Positions 1-14,215 of a stretch of DNA of 64,000 nucleotides are shown here, piece by piece. Source of the DNA: Ailurus styani (Eukaryota; Chordata; Mammalia; Carnivora; Ailuridae); the NCBI GenBank assembly GCA_002007465.1, contig LNAC01000039.1, forward strand, positions 2,678,178 through 2,742,177. The letters run 5' to 3'. Positions within the stretch are counted from its first letter, which is position 1. Each line of letters starts with the position of its first letter. Position numbers and translations under genes: made by a program. The notes below the pieces were generated by a model that did not search any database, was not told the origin of the DNA, and saw only the letters and a program-made list of their open reading frames with translations.

Positions 1-2728
1 TAACATGACTGTATGCTGTCAAGAGGACTTAGAAAAGAATTTGCCTTGCTTCCAACTGGTGGGGCTCAAGAGAGTCGGGTTACCTCTTAGAAACCATGGT
101 ATCGGGCCATCCGCACTTACCGTTGGGTTTATCAGGCCGTGAAGTATGTGTTACAGGAGGCAGGTGTCTGATTCGAAGAACTTACTTAGGCCAGGGATAG
201 TTAATCACCCATTTCCCCTTGGAGACCGTGGTTCTTCTGGCCCTTTAGGATACTTGTGTCACTCACTCCTGATAAGGGTGACTTTGCCTGGAGGCCTGTG
301 GCAGAGAATGGCCCAGGGAAGAGATAAAATGCTTGATGGGACTCAGAGTAGAATAAATTCTCAGAGACCCATCGATTTTACTTCAAAATCAGTGTGCCAG
401 CAAGGCTTGCTGAGGGAGTGTCTCTTGATTCGATATTTTTATTAGGCAGGACCGGTAAGACCCTCCCCTGTGTCTACATATGAAGACACCGACGTGCCAT
501 CTATGGTTGTACCTGAAGAGTTGGCCGCCTTGGTTGTGGTGGCTTGTTCATGAGACACTCGTGCGTTTGTCTGTCACGCAGAAAAGGCAGTGGTGTGACC
601 CGAAACGCTGTTGGGTGGAGCCTCAGGGTTTGGAACAGTCACATGGCAGGTAACGGTATTCATGACATCCTGCCGGGCCTGTGGGCTGTGTGGGGTGGCT
701 AGAACTGAGAGGACAGAAATTGAGTTTGTAGTGACTGCAGAAGCTGAAACCACAGGCTGAAATGTAATAGCGGCTAGGCCTGGGGGAGCACAGGAAACTG
801 ATGAGGGCTGAGAAAAGTGCGACAAGGGGCTGCATAACCTTGACTCCTGGCAGGATGGAGCCTGCTGACAGGCAGAAGGACGCAGGCGTGGGAAATCACC
901 TTTCCCGTCTCCTGTGGTTTGGTTGACAACCAACAGTTGCATAGGCAACCCTCCCCATGTGCGGGATGGTACACCGGGGCGTGAAAGTTCCACAAGACTC
1001 GGACCCAGCACCACAGAGACTTCAGGGCTAAGGCTTAGGTTTCCTGCCTCTGTCTTATGTGCAGCCAAATCATTAAGTAGCATTTTCCAAAGTGTTTCTC
1101 CATAGGATTCTGCTAGGAAAAAAAAAAAAGAATTCTATTTTTGTGAAGTTGAGGAAACTCTGGATTAATGAAGTTAAACATTTTTTTTTTTTTTTTCTGG
1201 AGAACTCAGACGAGGCTTAAATATGGCAACGAGCATTTCACAGACTGACTTGGCCATAGAATCCATTTGCAGGAGCAGGACACGGATGGGATGAGAGTTT
1301 CCCAGAAGACCCTACAGGCAATAGAAAGTTGGGTAGGAACAGTCCGTGAGAAGAGGGCAGTTGCGGTGGGCTCAGGGACAGAAGGGGACCTGATGTGACA
1401 ATCACATTTCCTTTCTGTGGTGACCCTCTGAAACAGTGCTGGTGTGGAGAGGCATATGTGAGAGGCACGCCCTGGTGTCAGTTTCCTGCTTCTGTGGGCT
1501 GAAGCTAGTAATGTGCTGTAGAGGGCTTCTTCAGCAACGGGGCAAGGATCCTGAGGATCATTCAAGGACTTTGAAGTCACTACCCATTCCCAGGTTTTCC
1601 TCATCCTTCCATAGAGAGTGATACTTGACAGAGCTGTAGTAAGGATTAAATTGGAGAAAGTATGTAAAGCTGGGGTAGGTTCTTGGTCTTCCTAAAGTCA
1701 TAGAGCCTCGCTATAATAAGCCCAAGGAAATAAGCCCGAAGGGAGTAGCCACGGCAGCTTATGCTCATGGAGCATGGGGAGTTGTTCTGGAATCAAAGAC
1801 GGTCCCACAGTACTAACAGGTGGGCATCGAGGCTGCCTTACTGTCCCCCTGGGTGCAAGCATCATTGCTTCCTGCTTTAGCACTTAGTCTTTAAGGACTT
1901 GGAGCTCCCTGACACTTGACTTCTCCTCCTGCCACTTCGGTCCTCTTTTCCCCACTCCACCTTGTGACCTCTCCTGTTCCTTGGCTCCTGCTTACTGCCT
2001 GTCCTCGGTGGTCCTCTGGCTTTATTCCCATAAGCACTCTCCCCACCACTGCTTTGTCTCTGGGAGTTATCTTAATGCCCGCCTTCCCAAGGAAGGAATA
2101 CCTAATTGGTTTGTTGGATTCCTCTGTCTTCGTTAGGCAGAGTCAGACCAAGGTCTTGAGGTGTCCTTGGAGCCAGTGAGCTGTGGCCATAGCAGGCACT
2201 TGGCATCTAGCGGGTTCCATTCTGATACAAAGCTAGTTAATAAACAGTTCTTTCCCTCCTCCTCCTTCTTTCCTTCCCTGTTCTTCCCAACTCCTGCACG
2301 TGCTAGTCTATACCACGTGCCTGCCTTGAGGTACCAGCATATTCTCAGTACTGCCCGTTATCTCACTGTGAGATGCTAAGTACTAGAAGAGAGGCCTGGC
2401 CTCACATATTTAGATTACTCCTCAAATATGCTTGTCTTTTGTATCTTACCACTTCTGAGGCCCATTGCACAGACTGTCTGGATTAGGTAGCTCTGTCATG
2501 CTCACTTCTCTTCACCCAGGAGCCAAGAGTCCAGTTGTACAATGGCTCAAAATGGAAGTATTCCTCTCCATTTCATTGCCTTCGTCAGAGTAATCCAAAG
2601 AATGATGCAGTTAGTTATACAAGGATTCTGAGATGGGGGCTTTTACCCAAACACTTGACAAATGGTATAAAATTGTTGCTAGTCTTAATTTATCTCTAAA
2701 ATAAAACATATTATCTGGCTGCTTGTCT

Positions 2729-2780
2729 CTCTCTCTCTGTCTCTCTACTTTTTAAAGATTTATTTATCTGAGAGCGAGAG

Positions 2781-2828
<48 letters not shown>

Positions 2829-2991
2829 TGTGTGAGCAAGCACAGGTGGGAGGGACAGGGAGAGAGAGTCCCAAGCAGACTCCACGCTGAGCACAGAGCC
2901 CAATTCGGGGCTCGATCTCACAACCTAAGATGAGGACCTGAGCATAAGAAACCGAGTTGGATGCTTAACCTGCTGCACCACCCAGGTGCTC
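2729..2991 (-). mobile_element. CAN-SINE, reverse orientation, with expanded GA tract
   Basis: TTTTTAAAGATTTATTTAT at the left and CACCACCCAGGTGCTCC at the right are the reversed tail and head of a carnivore tRNA-derived SINE. A 14-bp target-site duplication, CTGGCTGCTTGTCT, is present at 2715-2728 and 2992-3005. The internal (GA)n of about 2770-2826 is an expanded SINE microsatellite. Confidence 0.93.
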
Positions 2992-4916
2992 CTGGCTGCT
3001 TGTCTATTTACAGACTTCTTGTGAATGGTATTGTGACAGTGTCTATTGAGTCAGTTGAATTTACTGGAAGAAAGGACTTATATGAATAACAGGTGTGTTT
3101 CCACATATAGGAACACATATCTTTGTCCCAGCTGTCCTGCTTCATACCATTTAGCACTTCAGATGTTAAAGCTGGATGGGGAGATTGGGTCGAGCTAACC
3201 CAGGATCTGCTTATGAGAACAGAGCTGTAAGAGGGATGGTCAGTGGGGAGTCTAGCTTTGGTGGAGTTTTGGCTTTTAACCAGGTGGTTGGCAAGGCAGG
3301 ATGGCTAATTTCGTGGAACAAAGATGGAAGAGAACCAGGCAAAACAACAGTACACAAACATCCAGGAAGCTTTTTAGAAACAAAGGAACCAACGTGTAGA
3401 TCCAGAATCAGAACCAGCCCAGCTCGTGCCTCTTAGATACTTAAGAAACTGCCACCAAGTGGGTATTCTCACAGGTTTTAATTAACTAAAAACACAAGAC
3501 AATAGGCATCTGAAATTATTTCTTTCCCCCAAGTTTGTACCCAGCATCCCAGGCCTTTTGAATTTGCAGCATTGTGTACCAGATGCCATAAATGTCACAT
3601 TTGTGTGTGACTAAGCATAAGGTATTCCATTGGTGACTCTGGCCCAGGCGACTGGTGCTGGCCTGAAGCTGAGCCTAGGGCTAAAACATCCGCAGTGAGC
3701 CTAAGACCACAACCTGGCCCGCAAACCTCCTCATTACTGCAATTATGTTGCTGTCAAACACTCCACAAGCCATTGGAAAGAGTGGAGAATTTGGGGGTCA
3801 AGTGTTTTGTTGATTTCGGTTTCTGGGTTTTATTTTTGTGGTGTGCTTTTTTACTTTGAAGTACACATCACAGGAAAATTCATAGTGGTGGATTTTCTCT
3901 TTGTTTTTGTAACTGAGATTTAATAGAAGAATATGGGTAAATAAGAGTAGAGTGTAGGTAGACCAGTTGGCTCTGTGCTTTGTTTTATACATCTAAAGGT
4001 GCTTCTTATACATTTGTAATCAAAAAATGAAAATATCTATATTTATATGACACCTTATCTTTTTCAGAGTGCTTCCATTCGCATTATTTGTTTTGATCCT
4101 CACAGCAGAACTTGAAGGGAGACAGAGGCTACAAGGGCACAGAAATACAACCCAAAGTTACAGGGTGGGCAGGAGATGGGTCTTCTGGTTCCTAGCTCAC
4201 CACTTTCCTCGCCAAACCATGCTGCTTCCCAAGTGAAGAGTAAAAGCCTGGGCCATTGGTTGAAGATTGGGAAGACTGTATTTAGAGATTTAAGGTTCTC
4301 ATCAAGAAAAATTTAAATTGTGAGGTAGGGAAGAGAGGCAAAACTATTCAATAAACCTGTAAAACTGGCCACACGGAAATCAGCAGGTGTGATACAGGAA
4401 GAGATGGGATAGTGAAGAAGGGACCAGTCCTTCTCAAGAGTAAACAGTCATGAGCAGGAATAAACAAATGGCTTCTGACATCTCTCTACCAAGGCAGAGA
4501 GTGGGAAGGGCCGAGTTACCCTGGATTGTAGGCACAAAAAGATAAAAATGATCTCAGAGATACTACTGAGATTTGGAGGGTTTTTTTTTTTTTGATTTTT
4601 TTTTTTGTGTGTGTGCCTAGACTAGAGCTAACATGAAGAACTAAAATATAAAACAATGTGCCCCCCCCAACATATCCAATAGGTGGGTAAAATTCAGGAA
4701 AATACATCCTTGCATGGCAATCCATGCACTTCAGAGGAAATGTAAGATGGGAATTTGAGGAAAATAAAAAGAAACACCAAAAGAATTATTTTGGAGTATT
4801 GAATACAAAAATCTGAAGCAGACATTAAAGACAGATTATTTAGCAAGGAAGCAAGAAATGGGACAGCTTACCTAGGTATCTACTAAGAATTTCATTCTCT
4901 TAAAAATGGAGTAACC

Positions 4917-5126
4917 GGGGCGCCTGGGTGGCTCAGTTGTTAACTGTCTGCCTTCGGCTCAGGTCATGATCCCAGGGTCCCGAGATCAAGTCCCACATCA
5001 GGCTCCCTGCTCTGCAGGAAAGCCTGCTTCTCCCTCTTCCACTCCTCTGCTGGTGTTCCCTCTTTTGCTGTATCTCTCTCTGTCAAATAAATTTTAAAAA
5101 TCTTTAAAAAAACAAAACAAAACAAA
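4917..5126 (+). mobile_element. CAN-SINE, forward orientation
   Basis: The element begins GGGGCGCCTGGGTGGCTCAG (Pol III A-box region of the tRNA-like head), has a pyrimidine-rich middle, and ends with CAAATAAATTTTAAAAATC and an (AAAC)n tail. A short duplication, AGTAAC, flanks it at 4910-4915 and 5126-5131. Confidence 0.93.
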
Positions 5127-5869
5127 GTAACTGACCTCTCTTCTCATGTCTTGTTGATAGTTCTGAGAAAGTAGAGAAACAGTGAGGAGAATCTTAATTT
5201 GACCACCATTTGGTTAATATGGAGGAGAGCTGCTTAGTGTGTGGATGGAGAGGGGAAGTGACCCAACTATCTTGGACTGTGCAGTGGAGAGGGAGAGAAT
5301 GCTCAATATGACCAGCCACATTTCCTACAATTTAGAAAAGCAGATTTTGTTTAAGTTCCAAGGAAGGGTGGATTTAGCCCACAATCAGAGACTCAGTGTA
5401 GTTGTAGGGGTGAAGGAGCAACATGAGGGGTGGGAAATTCCGAAAATGAATTCTCAGTCAAAAAGGCTAGGATGCATAGGGGCTGAACCCTTGGGGGGAA
5501 CTCCCCAGAGTAATAAAGGGAGCTTTTATAGGGCTATGTTCATGAAAGGAGCAGAAGGAGAGTTGGATAGATCAATATTTAGAGCAAATGGTTAATATTT
5601 AACAAAAGCAGGTGAGAAAGCAGGGCTGGGCAACTTTTTATTTGGTTTCTTTTCATTGTCTCCATAAAGAGAATGTTCTTGAGACTGGATTGGACAGATA
5701 CCATAAAGAAGCCTATGAATTCCACATTGTGGGCAAAGAGCTAGGCAGAGAGCACCTGCTATGCTCAGCAAATTTAGATCTCTGAGCCCCTATGAGGGAA
5801 TTTGTAGATAATTTCATATCTACTTTTGTATAATCTTTGCTCTATCATGATAAATGGGAGAGGCTTTAA

Positions 5870-6020
5870 AAAGACAGAAAAAGGACAAATGTTAACCAAA
5901 TTTTCAAAATTGGGAAAGAGTTTCTCATTTCTGAAACTCTAGACCCAGTAAACTAGATGGCTTACCCTCAAAAATCCTTGAATATATCATTAAACAAATG
6001 ATTGATGAGCACTTAGGAGA
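5870..6020 (+). mobile_element. Probable CR1/L3-type LINE reverse-transcriptase fossil
   Basis: Read in one frame, 5938-6036 gives SRPSKLDGLPSKILEYIIKQ and then MIDEHLGEKGF, which resembles the CR1/L3 RT motif family YRPVSLTSVPGKILEKII..IDEHL. It is highly diverged and short, so the family assignment is tentative. The neighbouring 5160-5860 may be older parts of the same element. Confidence 0.5.
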
Positions 6021-6059
6021 AAAGGGTTTTTGTTGACCAGAAGCTCAGAGTGAGGCAAG

Positions 6060-6300
6060 CAGTGTGGCAGAGAGAAAGAGGATGGGTTGCAAGTTCTGGA
6101 TCTGGATCCTGGCTCCACCATTTGTAGACTGTGAGAGCTTCGGGAAACCACATCATCTCTTTGAAGCTTTGTTTCCTCATTTTCAAGTGAAATGGGAAAA
6201 ACAGTAGCTCCTTTATAAGTTTGTTGCCAGAATTAAAGGAGATAAGTGAAAGCTTCAAGCTTGGTACATAACAGTTACACTGTGAATGTTTGTTGTTAAA
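6060..6300 (+). mobile_element. MIR SINE remnant
   Basis: The order GGATCCTGGCTCCACCATTT, TTTCCTCATTTTCAAGTG, GAATTAAAGGAGATAAGTG is a diverged MIR body. Confidence 0.75.
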
Positions 6301-7139
6301 GAGCGAAGACCTTACAGCGGGATATGGCTGCTAAAAAAAAGAAAAGCACATGCATTCTTGGGTGGTATTAGTGGAGGTATAGTGTTCTATAAGAGGGAGA
6401 GGAGAGTTCCCTGGACTCTATGCCGGTCAGGCTGCTGCATTCCATTCTGGGCTCCACCCTTTGAGAGGGGCATTACCAAAGTGAAGTGTATGCCTCGGTA
6501 CAAGGCACAGGAGGACAGACAGGACAGGAGGGCTCTGGGAACTTGCCCTCCTGGAGAATGGACACAGGAACTGGGTGGGGGGGTGTTTAAAAATAACAAT
6601 CCAAGGAAACTATGATGGCTTTTTTTAAGTATTCGACAGGCTGAGATTGAGAAGAGGAGTTGGCCTGTACTAGGAGACCCTGGTGAACAGAACGGCTGTC
6701 AGTGGGTGGACGAGATGGGGATGTGAAGTGGTTAAGCTTTTTGATAGTCAGAACTGTCCATCAACAGAATAGGCTACCTTAAGTGAGGCTGCATAGGGCT
6801 CTGCAATTGTATTGCAGTTGTCTATAGAAGGCCACCGAAAATTCATTGCAAAGGAGACCGATCCCTGTGGTGTGAATCACTCTTTGGCTGTTGATGTATC
6901 TGGATGGTTCTCCCTGTCACCGGAAGTCGGAGTGCTGCCGGGAAGACAGTCTGTGTATGTGTAGAAGGGAACCCAAGCTCACTGGGGGAGTCAGGTTGGG
7001 CTTGACCTGTGAAGTTCTTTAGAGGACTAAATTCTGGAATTCAAAATGAGGTTATTATCAAATATTAGCAAACTACCTTCATCCTGTGGCTTTAAAAGAA
7101 AATGCAAAAATCCTTGAGGTAGCGGGGGGGGGGGGCGCA

Positions 7140-7345
7140 ATATGGCCTCTGAAGCCAGACAGATCTAAGTTAGAATCTGGATCTGCCATCTATTACCTGC
7201 GCAGATAATCTTGGGCATGTTATTTAATCTCCCTAAATCCCAGTTATCCAGGTGATAAGGGACTTGTGGAGATTAAGCGAGGTAATCCACATAACAGGGT
7301 CCAGCATGCCTACTAATGCTTAAATAGTGCTAGCTATCGTTAGTC
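7140..7345 (+). mobile_element. MIR SINE remnant
   Basis: TCTGGATCTGCCATCTATTA, TCTTGGGCATGTTATTTAAT and GGAGATTAAGCGAGGTAAT follow MIR order. A G13 run (about 7122-7134) lies just before it. Confidence 0.75.
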
Positions 7346-8628
7346 CTAAATTCTTATTACAACAAATCGGGGCTTCTGGCAGGCACTATAATACACGTCA
7401 TAACTTTTGATGACGTGTCCTGGAGACATTTGAGGATTGGGCAGAGGTGGACACGAGGGGCTTAAGCGGGGACAACCCTGAGCATGCACAGGTAGGAGCT
7501 GGTTCAGTTTGTAACCCAGGGAGCCAAGAAATGTGCATGAGACTGTTAAAAGGGGATTGAATGAGGCTGTGCAAGTAAAGCTCTTAGCTGCATGTCTGAC
7601 AGGTTCCAAATACAGGGTTGGTAAGTGAATGAGAGTTTACCAGGAGTAGCTACGAGCCTCCAAGAAGCAGCCAGAAGATGGGCTGGTTCTTTCTTCCTGG
7701 TATGTGTCTCGGGGACCGCTGTCACTATCGATGAGCTCATCTCACAGCTGAGCACCTGAGGCTCAGAGTGATTAGGTGCGTGGCCCCACCAGGACCTGGA
7801 GAATGGAGGAGTGGACCCGCTGATCTCTAAGATTCTTTTCAGGGCTTGATTTCATTGCTCTGAGATCCCTTGGGTTATTTCTGTGTCCTCTCAGGGCAGT
7901 AACTGGAAAACAGAGAGGCAGACATTTGGCACCAGGTAGACCAGATGTTCTAGCATTTGAATTTTTGTAGTTTCCATTCGGATGACTTGTGTTAGGAAGA
8001 TGTAAGTTGCATTTATTCAACAGAAATGAAGCAGAGAGTTTTGTGATGATATGCTAATGCTCTTAGACAAGCTAGCACGTCAGACCAAAGGGAAAAATCG
8101 CCTTCCTCTCAATCATGTGTTTGGCTGTGAGGATGACCCACGGTCACTGAATACAGGCCAGAATTCCATCTCTTGCTTTGGCTGTAGAAACATACTTGGG
8201 TCAGTAATGAGCCATTTGTCAACGCTCATTGAGGTCCTGCAAACCAAGCCCATCTCTTCCCTGCTTGACAGAGTTCATGGCACATGTGCAAAAGAAGGAC
8301 CTTGCCCTGGTCACTTGGGCCAAGACTTCTGAAATCCAGCTCAATATATATACAAAGAATGTGAGTCACAGTATAAAGTTCCTACAGGCCAGTTTTCTAA
8401 GGCGATTTTCAGTTCTAACAAAGATGCTCGTTGGCCTCTCCTTGAGTTCCAGATCCTATGTGAGAAACGAGAGAGGAGAGGGGAGAGAGAGCCCAAACTA
8501 CAAAGCAAAACACAAAACCGAATAAGATCCATAAATAAAAAGAACTATGTAGCAAACATCATCATGCTGAAATCTAAACCGGCAGAAAGTTTATTTTGAA
8601 CATGAACTTCTCCATGAATTTGCTTTAA

Positions 8629-8650
8629 AAACAACAACAACAACAACAAA
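8629..8650 (+). repeat. (AAC)n short microsatellite
   Basis: AAACAACAACAACAACAACA run in the upstream SOBP intron. Confidence 0.9.
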
Positions 8651-9519
8651 CCCCAGCTCTTGCTGGTTCTCAATCCCTCTCCTGATTTCTGGGTGGCTTT
8701 GCAAAAATCTATGGCTAGGCCATCTTTTTCCTTCCTTCACTCTCCAATCCAACTTTGCAAGCAAACTTGGAATGGTGAGTTGGGTCCCCGAATCAGGTTT
8801 TGGTGCACCCCTCCCCGCTCCATGGGGGCTCGTCCTCACATGCGTTCTCCCATGCAGGGCTTGGGGCATCCTGTCTGAAAGGCCTGTGTTACTGTGGCTT
8901 TTGGCCTTTCCGCGTAATGAGTCAAGCAGATCGCTCATCAACTCTGTTTTTTAATAAAACATGAATAGCACAGTTTATGGCTTCCACTATTCAAACAGCA
9001 GTTGAGCCGGGGAGGAATTCTTCTTTTTAATGGTCCGAACACTCATTTCCAAGCAGCCGTGCTGCTTTGTCAAGCTTTTGCCTGAATTAGAGAATGACTT
9101 GGCCTTGGAAAAAGAGGACTCGGCAGGAGCCGTCTAGAGTCTTCTCAGGATGGTGGTCATCTGGGTATAGAACCATGGGCTTGGTTCCCTGCAGACAGCC
9201 CCCCTGTGACCCCGGGACTGTCTCCTAGGAAGTTGGGTCGGGAGGCTGGTGTCTGTAAGGTACAGCAGGCATTGCCTGGAGAGAAATACACTCTATTCTC
9301 TCTCAAAGACACACAGGCTCAAGGGAAAGCTGTGCCTGGCAATTACCCGTTCCTTACCAACATTGCCATAGAAACATCCTCCCATTAGTTAAAATGAACC
9401 TAAACATATGGGATGTTCCTGGGACATCAGCAACCATGAGGGAGGCAGGCTGGGGACTGAAAAAAATGCACTGTGCAGCAAGCCGGGTGATCTGTCGGGC
9501 ACACAGGCATGCTCGTTAC

Positions 9520-9650
9520 TACTGTTAGTCCATTTCACAGAGGAAAAAACTGAAGCTGAGATTTTCCTAAATTGTACTGCTAGTAAACAACGGAGCCCAG
9601 AATCAAACCCACGTCTTCTGATTCTGAATCCCAGGTGATTTCCATAGTAT
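9520..9650 (+). mobile_element. MIR 3'-part remnant
   Basis: CCATTTCACAGAGGAAAAAA CTGAAGC is followed by GTAAACAACGGAGCCCAGAA, as in the second half of MIR. Confidence 0.6.
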
Positions 9651-12600
9651 TCTTTGCTGCCCGAAGGCATGGAATTAGGGCCCCAATGGAGGCGGTGCCT
9701 AACCCCAAAAAACAGTTGCTGGGATCATGGGACCCCCGGGTCAGGCTGGAAGCAGGTTTCTAGGTGGGGTCAGCTTGAGGCTCTCCACTCATGTGGTGAG
9801 GTCACTACAGGTAGGGCAGACCCCCAACTCTAACAGCACTGATCGTCTGCCACATTTAACAGGCCAAGACCCAGAGAACCACCCTCTTAGGGCAAGCTAC
9901 AATTTCATTTAAGTACCTGTAACTTCTGAGCTGCTACGTGGGTGCTATATTTGTGCAGAGTCAGGAGCACATGGAGATTTTTATTTTGTTTTTCAAATTG
10001 TTGATGGCATTTGGGGGATTGCTAATATCATTTTATTGTTCCATTGCTACAATTGTCTTTGCCCAGATAAGAAAGATTTCAGCGAAAGGGTTTCTTAATT
10101 AAATACTGCCTCATGCCAGATTACCACTCAGAAGGCGGCAGTGGGTTCCATTAAAGGGTGAACTTCACTCCCACAGTCGACAGCTGATTAATGTGTTAAT
10201 TAGGAACCCTGACCGCCTCCCCAGTCACCCGCATCTTCTCTTAAGCCCAGCAGAATGTATATATTATGCCCATGTGGGTAACCTCATGGCATACTTTGGC
10301 TTTGACTTTGGACGTTTATATAAAAATAAAGGCTCAGTTGCCAACATGAATAGCTTTCTTTCTTTCCAGGGGAAATACAAGATGGAAAGAGTTATAGGAA
10401 CCAGAAGTCCTGCCTTCCAGTTTTCTTCTATCAAGAGCAAGTGATATTTCTGCTGAGGCAGTGTCTTTTGAGTAGTTTAGCGGGTGTAGGTTGCCACACA
10501 TTTATATCACAGGAAAGGAGTGAATCCATCAGGCCACTGAGCTTATAAGTACGACCCTGGCAGCCAGCCACCAAAATATAAATACTCTAAATGGACTAAA
10601 GGAAATGTTCATTCTGTTGTTTAGAATTGGACACATCCCAGGAAGGTAAATTTAATCTTTTTGAGGACCGCTGTTAGAGGGTTGAATGGAATACGCATTT
10701 GTTTATCTCCTTTGTGATCTTTTTGTCTTCCTGGTGATACATTATGTATTTGTGATACGAAGCATTTCAGCTGTCTTGCTCAATGGCATTGCATTAGCTG
10801 ATTGTTCAGCCCCCAGATTGCCATCGTTAAACGGCTTCAGCTTCAGCTCTGTCCAATCTGGGACCTGTTAGGGAGAGAAGTGGAACCAAAGAGGCCAGAT
10901 TCCAACAGAAACAAAGCTGGGGTGGAATTAGGGGGAACTCATTCCAGAGCCCAGTGAGTTGAGCTCTGCACTTCTTAATCTTTATCTTTTAAAATATCTG
11001 AAGGAATTCTGGTACTTCTTGGCATAATAAGAAAAAAAACTAATGCCTCAAAAAGTTAAAAAAAAAAAATTTAGAGCCGCTTGTGGAAAAAGAAAGGAAG
11101 AATACCCCATAACAGGCAATTCAGAAAACCATAGTTTATGAGACACATGCTGTGTATTTCATGGATATGCAAATGTTATTTTATTAAAGAGAGAGATCTG
11201 TAGTACATATTTTCACCTATCACATCTTAAGTAATCAGCTCAGGCTCCTATGATGAAATTTTTAATTACCAGAAGTGTGTCATTAGTTAGATGTGGAATG
11301 AATGATGGTACTGTGTTTTATTGCCTCACATGATATAGCCATTTGTGCCATAAATTCATTGACCTCATCTTAAATGATGTGTCCTGTAAGACAGACTTGA
11401 TTCATTATTTCTTAAGTGACAGGTTTTTTTCTCTAGTAATTTTTTGCTTCATCAGAAAGATTGCTTTTCTGTGTTTTTAGGTCAGTGTTCTGAACTGAAA
11501 CTTAATAAGGCAAGAAGAAATCACACATATCCACACTCACATTACCCAAAAGGAGACAGTCACAAACTTTTCACACTATTACCTAAATGTTTTAGGATGT
11601 TGCAGAAAATGAAGTTGTAAACATTACTCCTTTGCTTTAACTAGAAAGTTTGACGCAATAGAATTTTGCTTTAAAACTTTGATGTCTGAAATTCTTTTTA
11701 TGTGGAAATAGATAAAATGTGGTGGAGAATTCCCATTTGATAATTGGGATGGATCTATGAACGTTCCTTATTCATCACTGAATTATTAAAAGTGAAGGAA
11801 GTGAAGGAAGGGAGAACATTTAAGTTATATTTAGATTATTTTTTGTTACTCCACTTGAAAATATTTATTTAGCTTGAGGAAACAGAGGAATCCTCTGGAG
11901 GCAAATAATTCAATCTGGCAATTTAAAAACCAATTAAGGATTTCAGAAAACTCTTTCCCCTTATGGTTAAAAAATAAGATCCAAAAGAAGTATGCCAGAA
12001 AATTTGGCATATTATTTTAATTAGTTTAATTCATTGATAATACTTTTTAGTTCATGATTAAAGAAGCTATATTTGATCTTTTCCTTCAAGCTTACAAATT
12101 TACATTTTAGGCTTTCTATGGGTCTCTAATATTGAAACAGAATTGGGTGGCTTTATTTCATACAGGGATTTAAATGTCACATCATTACATATTAGCTTTA
12201 TAAAAACGATCAGGTTTAAAAAAAAACTTACTTGCCTCAAGGTTTAACTACTAGTTTATTTAACCATTATCTAGATAAGAATTTTCAAGGTCTGATGGAT
12301 TTTGTGTGTTTCTTTTCATCAGAGGCAATTCCGCACTTACCTGTAAACTTGCAGACATCTCACCTATGATTAAAAAAAAAATTCCTGTAATTCTAGAGAA
12401 ACCTGAAAATACTGTACCAAAATGCAGAAGTATATTAGCATTGAAATTATTCTTCTTATAACAAGGATTTTTGAAAGGGTAATTTGATATGAGACTACAC
12501 AAAAAACGAATGTGTGCCAATAAATGTCTGTTACTCAGTCTCACGCCTGGCAGTATATGACCTGCAAATATCAGTGGAGAAAAAAATGAGAAGTAAGAGA

Positions 12601-14215
12601 GTGGATTTACACATACAAACCCACATCTGCCACAAGTGTGTACATCCCCAGTCACACACTAGCATGCCACAACTGTTTACAGTCAAGGAAAGCTGAGAGT
12701 TAAATGAGATGAGTAATCAAATGCCCAGCATATGTTGTTTTTGCATTGTTGATGTGACCAATTGTGATTAAAAGTTATCATCTTTTAATGCTATCAGTTT
12801 ACCATGGTTAAAAAAAAAAACGCACCAACAACGGAACAACAGACACCCTCCTCAACAAAAACAAGGTCCCATTTAGAGCAATATTGGAACCAATGCTTTA
12901 TGGAGGAGAGCCTTGAATTCAGTGAACTCACCATTGCACTGCATTTCGGAATTCTTCCTCCGCTGCTGTATGGATTGAGTGCTAAGAAAATGATTTTTTA
13001 AAAAAAGGAAAGAAAGAAAGATAGAAAAAGAAAAAAGAAAAAGAAAAAAAATTGCGTGCGTAATTTCCAGTCAAAAAAGTAAGGCACTGAAAGAACTACT
13101 GAAAATTTTGACATCTGTTTATCTGTTTATAGCTATGGCAAGATTACTCATATTAATTCTTGTTTAAAATGCCATATGAAGGAAAGACATTTGTGCAAAC
13201 AAGAGTCATATTTGAATTGTAGATCATGTCTTCACCATCTGTGAGAGCTGATGGTGTTGCAAAATTAATGTGTTAATGAAATCACAATAATTTCTCCAAA
13301 GTAATGGGTTCTGAAGCCGAGAATGACTATTTTTTGAACTTTGATGTCTAGTGATTTCCAATTGGGAAAAGCTCTCAGCCTTTAATTAGTTCTGCAGCCC
13401 AACTTTAAAATAAATTTGGTGATATCTTTCTTTTGCCAGGAGTAGATTTGAAGGGGGGGAAGAAGCCATAACAACTTTTGGAAAACGTTCTCTGGTGTTT
13501 GAAAAGTTGTTAAATAAGACTGCCTGCCAAGAAATGTCACCAAAAATTCTGACTACTGAGAGCGAGTGGGCAAACAGCTCAAAAAATAATTCTAGCTTGC
13601 TGCAACATCACAGGTTGGGAATAGCTAAACCTCACACAGACTTCATGACTAATTCCAAGTTTCCCTTTGGAAGCCAGACATAATGATGTTCCGCGCTTTG
13701 TGTTATTGGTTAACACAGCACAACCTTTCCAACTGCATTATTGAACACAGTCAATAGTGTAAAGTACTATGCGTGAGGAGAATTTTATGGGGCTGTATTT
13801 CAAAGGCCGCGGAACTTCCCGGAGAATCCTCCTCTCACAACCATTGACATTTACACTTCCAACGAGCCTCCTGGACAGGTGAAAATATGTGGGCAGGGAG
13901 ATGTATGCCTTTCTGTCAGATCCACCTTTACGTTGAGCTTAACGGGCCCAACTACCACTGTTTGGGGTGGTTGTTGAATTGTTTTTAATGGAAGATGGTG
14001 ATAATTGCTATTCCCAGGAGTTACTATTTAAAAAGCAAGTCTGACTTCCAAGGAGAAAGCATTTGACAAACATTTAAGAATGTTACCTTTCAGACAGAAA
14101 CCCTTCAGCCTGTTTGGAAAATGGTGATAAAGTTTGACAGAACCTCTATGTGAAATATGAAACGCGGTCTACCAGAGGAAATGGCTTATCTTGTTTTCTT
14201 TTTATTGCTGTGTTG

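Noticed and set aside
5239..5595. 118-codon open frame in the upstream intron
   Set aside because: No similarity that I recognise and no splice context; it may be part of a decayed LINE. Treated as chance.
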